Below are positions 6,639 through 8,806 of a DNA stretch of 8,806 nt, piece by piece; the stretch's first letter is position 1, and every line of letters begins with the position of its first letter. The stretch is from DASVUC01 sp036387255. GTDB lineage: Bacteria > Planctomycetota > Phycisphaerae > Tepidisphaerales > Tepidisphaeraceae. Where the stretch lies: positions 1-8,806 of the forward strand of contig DASVUC010000024.1 of NCBI GenBank assembly GCA_036387255.1, given 5' to 3'. The position numbers and the translations under genes were made by a program. The notes under the pieces were generated by a model that saw only the letters and a list, made by a program, of their open reading frames with translations, did not search any database and was not told the origin of the DNA.

Positions 6639-8472
6639 AATCACCACGCACAGGCTGAACGCTGCTGGCGGAATCCGCCAGCATCTGTCCGATCGCCTTC
6701 TCCAACCTTGCGATGTTTACCGGCTTGGTTAGATGAAGGTTGAAGCCCGCAGCCAGCGACCGGCTGATGTCCTCCTCCATGCCGAATCCCGTCATCGCAA
6801 TCGCCGGCACACTGGCGTTGTGAGACTGCCGGATGCTCTTAATCAAGTCACTTCCGGTTCCGTCCGGCAGCCCGATGTCGCTCAGAACCAGATCAAACTT
6901 CTGCATCTCGTTAAGTCGTCGGGCCGCCGCCACCGAATCGGCGATCTGCACCGTGTGCCCCATCCGCCTCAGCAGGCGCGCCATCAGCTTCGCCGTATCC
7001 GCATGATCCTCTACCAGGAGAATGGCGGCTTCCGCACGCGACACCGGTTCCGCCCCAGGGGCATCTTCGTCAGGCCCAGCAGGTGCGGTCGCAGCCTCCG
7101 CATCCACCGTTTCCATCTCCAGTTCGAACGTAGAACCGCGCCCCGGCCCATCGCTGTGCGCCCGGATCTCCCCACCCATGAGCCTCATCAGATTCTTGGA
7201 TATCGCCATCCCCAATCCCAAGCCATGTTCTCTGCTGATCTCGTTCTCACCCTGCACGAATGGCTCAAACACCCGCGCCAGAACGTCTCGTGTCATGCCG
7301 ATCCCGGTATCGGTGAACACGATCCGCATGCGCGACCCTTCGTTGAGCGAACGGATCGTGAGCCGGCCCTGTTCCGGCGTGAATTTCGCGGCGTTTCGCG
7401 CGATATTCCAGAACACCTGTTGCAGGCGAGCAAGGTCCGCGCGCACCACGTGCCGCTGCGCCTCAAGCTTCAGTTCGATCTTCAAGCGCTTTGCCTCGAT
7501 CTCAAAGCCGCAGCACAATTCAACCACCGCCGGGAGCACCTGGTGAACGTCAATTGCTTCAAGGTTGATGCTGAGCTTCCCTTTCGCGATGCGCGTCACG
7601 TCCAGCAGATCGTCGATCAGCCGCGCCTCGAGCTCCACGTTCCGCCGCATGATCTGCACGTCCTCGCGCATCTCCTCCGGCACCCGCTCGTCATCTTCCC
7701 AACTGCTGAGCGTCGCAAGCACCGGCGTCAAAGGCGTCCGCAGCTCGTGCGACAGCATCGCCATGAACTGGTCCTTCGCCTGCGAAGCCTTTTGCCGCTC
7801 GTTCATCTCCTTCACCACTCTGCTGTACGTCCAGCCGGTGAACAGGATGAACACACCCGAGATCGCAAAGAACGAAAGCGACAGCGTCGCCGAAGCACGT
7901 GCCACCCGCGCCCTCGCATCGTGAAGCAGCGCCTCGTGCTTCTCCTTCAATCGTTGCAGGTCATCCTTGAGCGGCTGTCTCGGGTCGCGCCCTTCATGGA
8001 TCGCCGTGAACTCCTGCATCATCACTTCCGTCACCTTCAGTGGCGCCGTCTTCCTCACCTCCACCGTCGTTTCCAGCTTGTGCACCTGCTCGTGAACCAA
8101 CTCCTTCATGTGGTTGAACGCGTGAACCTCCAGGTCCGGCTTCAGCGAGTCAACGTTTCGATACAGCGTCCTGAGCGCCGTCCGATACGCCGGCCGGTAG
8201 TCCGGCTTCCACATCACCACGTACGCCAACTGCTCCCACGTCGCCGCGTGCAGTGCCGGCAGGATCCGCTCCAGCTTCTGAAGGATCACCGTCTCCCGCG
8301 TCTCCATCGCCTTCGCGTCGTTCGCCTTCTTGCCGACGTAAAAGATCCACGCCATGCCGACGACAATCAGCGCGAACATTGAGAGAAAAATGGACCGGAT
8401 CTGGAGCGTCACCTGCTCACACTTTACCACACCGATCTTCGGTTGGAGGGGCGAGCCCTGCCCCGACCCCAT
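6637..8472 (-). CDS. Membrane-bound hybrid sensor histidine kinase with C-terminal receiver
   Basis: This 611-residue two-component sensor has transmembrane segments at about 27-46 and 196-214, flanking a helical extracytoplasmic region (47-195) of no family I recognise. A short coiled-coil linker, with no evident HAMP domain, leads to the HisKA dimerisation domain (about 233-298), where SHELRTP places the phospho-accepting His242. The HATPase domain (about 345-453) has the N box around NIARNAAKF (356-364), DTGIGM (388-393), FEPF (402-405) and GLGLGMAIS (417-425). After an Ala/Pro/Glu linker comes a receiver (484-597) with acidic Glu488-Asp489, phospho-acceptor Asp532 in SDIGLPDG, Thr561 and Lys583. 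All catalytic residues are present, so it should autophosphorylate and pass phosphate to its own receiver. No partner regulator with an output domain lies in the window. The start at 8472 overlaps the hemA stop as TGATG with AGGG five bases upstream; GTG at 8412 (residue 21) is a real alternative, because residues 1-20 look unlike conserved protein. Confidence 0.92.
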   Translation of the reverse strand: MGSGQGSPLQPKIGVVKCEQVTLQIRSIFLSMFALIVVGMAWIFYVGKKANDAKAMETRETVILQKLERILPALHAATWEQLAYVVMWKPDYRPAYRTALRTLYRNVDSLKPDLEVHAFNHMKELVHEQVHKLETTVEVRKTAPLKVTEVMMQEFTAIHEGRDPRQPLKDDLQRLKEKHEALLHDARARVARASATLSLSFFAISGVFILFTGWTYSRVVKEMNERQKASQAKDQFMAMLSHELRTPLTPVLATLSSWEDDERVPEEMREDVQIMRRNVELEARLIDDLLDVTRIAKGKLSINLEAIDVHQVLPAVVELCCGFEIEAKRLKIELKLEAQRHVVRADLARLQQVFWNIARNAAKFTPEQGRLTIRSLNEGSRMRIVFTDTGIGMTRDVLARVFEPFVQGENEISREHGLGLGMAISKNLMRLMGGEIRAHSDGPGRGSTFELEMETVDAEAATAPAGPDEDAPGAEPVSRAEAAILLVEDHADTAKLMARLLRRMGHTVQIADSVAAARRLNEMQKFDLVLSDIGLPDGTGSDLIKSIRQSHNASVPAIAMTGFGMEEDISRSLAAGFNLHLTKPVNIARLEKAIGQMLADSASSVQPVRGD

Positions 8473-8806
8473 CAGGACCCTGGATCTTCTCCAGTCGGAT
8501 CTTCCCCCTCCTCTTCCCGTGTGCCCTCTGTGCCCCTGTGTTCACTTTCCTCCCCCAGGGAAAACAACTTCTCCAGCGCATGCAGATAAGGCGTCCCTTG
8601 ACTATGCGGTGAGTTGCCCGCCCGCAGCGCTTTGATCGGATCGTGCAGCAGCTTATTCACGATCCGCCGAGTCAGCTCTTCCAACTGCGCGCGATCCTGC
8701 TCGCTCAGATTCGGCAGCCGGCTCAGCGTGCGGTCCAATTCCTCTTTCGCCAGTTCGTGATGTTTCCTGAACAGCCGGTCGATCGTCGGCCCCATCTCCC
8801 GCGCGC
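8472..8806 (-). CDS. hemA: Glutamyl-tRNA reductase, C-terminal dimerisation domain (partial)
   Basis: The open frame runs off the window edge, so only about the last 110 residues are visible and the true start lies outside. The segment with KEELDRTLSRLPNLSE, followed by LTRRIVNKLLHDP, is the long-helix dimerisation domain of glutamyl-tRNA reductase (GlutR_dimer), which makes glutamate-1-semialdehyde in the C5 route to heme. An ATG at 8795 is internal: the frame stays open upstream and continues the same helix. The family normally ends soon after a motif like LEKLFSLG, found here about 27 residues before the stop. The remaining 24 or so residues are an acidic Glu/Gly/Thr-rich tail encoded by repeat DNA, unlike a conserved C-terminus. 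The stop overlaps the start of the histidine kinase gene. A heme supply gene fits a genome that makes c-type cytochromes, but the kinase next to it need not be related. Confidence 0.88.
   Translation of the reverse strand, partial: AREMGPTIDRLFRKHHELAKEELDRTLSRLPNLSEQDRAQLEELTRRIVNKLLHDPIKALRAGNSPHSQGTPYLHALEKLFSLGEESEHRGTEGTREEEGEDPTGEDPGS
8482..8504. repeat. Short direct repeat, 15-bp period
   Basis: GGATCTTC occurs at 8482-8489 and again at 8497-8504 on the plus strand. On the coding strand it is GAAGATCC twice, giving the peptide EDPTGEDP in the extra C-terminal tail of HemA. It adjoins the CACAGAGGG-like repeat and supports the view that this tail arose from repeated DNA. Confidence 0.5.
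8516..8543. repeat. CACAGAGGG-like tandem repeat inside the hemA tail
   Basis: Read on the minus strand from 8543, the sequence has three consecutive units of the form CACAGGGG, CACAGAGGG and CACACGGG, translated as EHRGTEGTR in the HemA tail. Short CACAGAGG tandem arrays of this kind are, as I recall, widespread intergenic repeats in planctomycete and some other environmental genomes. The units are read directly; the wider distribution is recollection. Confidence 0.55.

Noticed and set aside
6733..8382. A 549-codon open frame on the plus strand opposite the histidine kinase
   Set aside because: Its product is packed with Arg, His, Pro and Gln and shows no domain, while the minus strand encodes a complete kinase with all motifs. 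It is a shadow frame of high-GC codon use.
8472..8795. A stand-alone 107-residue protein starting at the ATG at 8795
   Set aside because: The frame stays open upstream to the window edge, and the sequence is the C-terminal domain of HemA, so the ATG is internal.

Overview
The window reads as a piece of a Planctomycetota chromosome. The main evidence is a 1143-residue exported protein with the architecture typical of that phylum: an N-terminal PVC-type dehydrogenase beta-propeller, a HEAT-repeat array, and a C-terminal heme domain with a CxxCH motif. GC content is high, Shine-Dalgarno sequences are mostly missing, and the exported protein ends in an Ala-Thr-Gln-Pro-rich tail of a kind I associate with Phycisphaerae (Tepidisphaerales-like lineages). 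The class-level placement is inference.

All six genes lie on the minus strand, so transcription runs from high to low coordinates. In that order they are: the C-terminal end of glutamyl-tRNA reductase HemA (8806-8472, cut by the window edge); a membrane-bound hybrid histidine kinase with a C-terminal receiver (8472-6637), whose ATG overlaps the hemA stop as TGATG; a multi-pass GT-C-like membrane protein (6574-4616); a cytoplasmic FrnE-like DsbA thiol oxidoreductase (4586-3993); the large PVC-type c-heme protein (3934-503); and the N-terminal 106 residues of an MFS transporter of the anion:cation symporter type (318-1, cut by the window edge). Gaps are 62, 29, 58 and 184 bases. The upper genes could form one transcript, but they do not make an obvious single pathway. 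The only pair with a plausible shared theme is the exported c-heme dehydrogenase-like protein and the organic-acid or sugar-acid type transporter, which could act together in uptake and oxidation of a carbon source.

The most unusual content is repeat DNA sitting inside genes. A roughly 105-bp AT-rich element with two inverted arms, each built on a 7-base period, lies in frame inside the GT-C-like gene (5487-5591) and adds about 35 residues to a loop. A second, unrelated short repeat (CACAGAGGG-like, 8516-8543), followed by a 15-bp-period direct repeat (8482-8504), makes up most of an unusual 24-residue acidic tail on HemA and runs up to the start of the kinase gene. I see no CRISPR array, tRNA, rRNA, insertion sequence or defence system. 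The many long plus-strand open frames are GC-driven shadows of the minus-strand genes.
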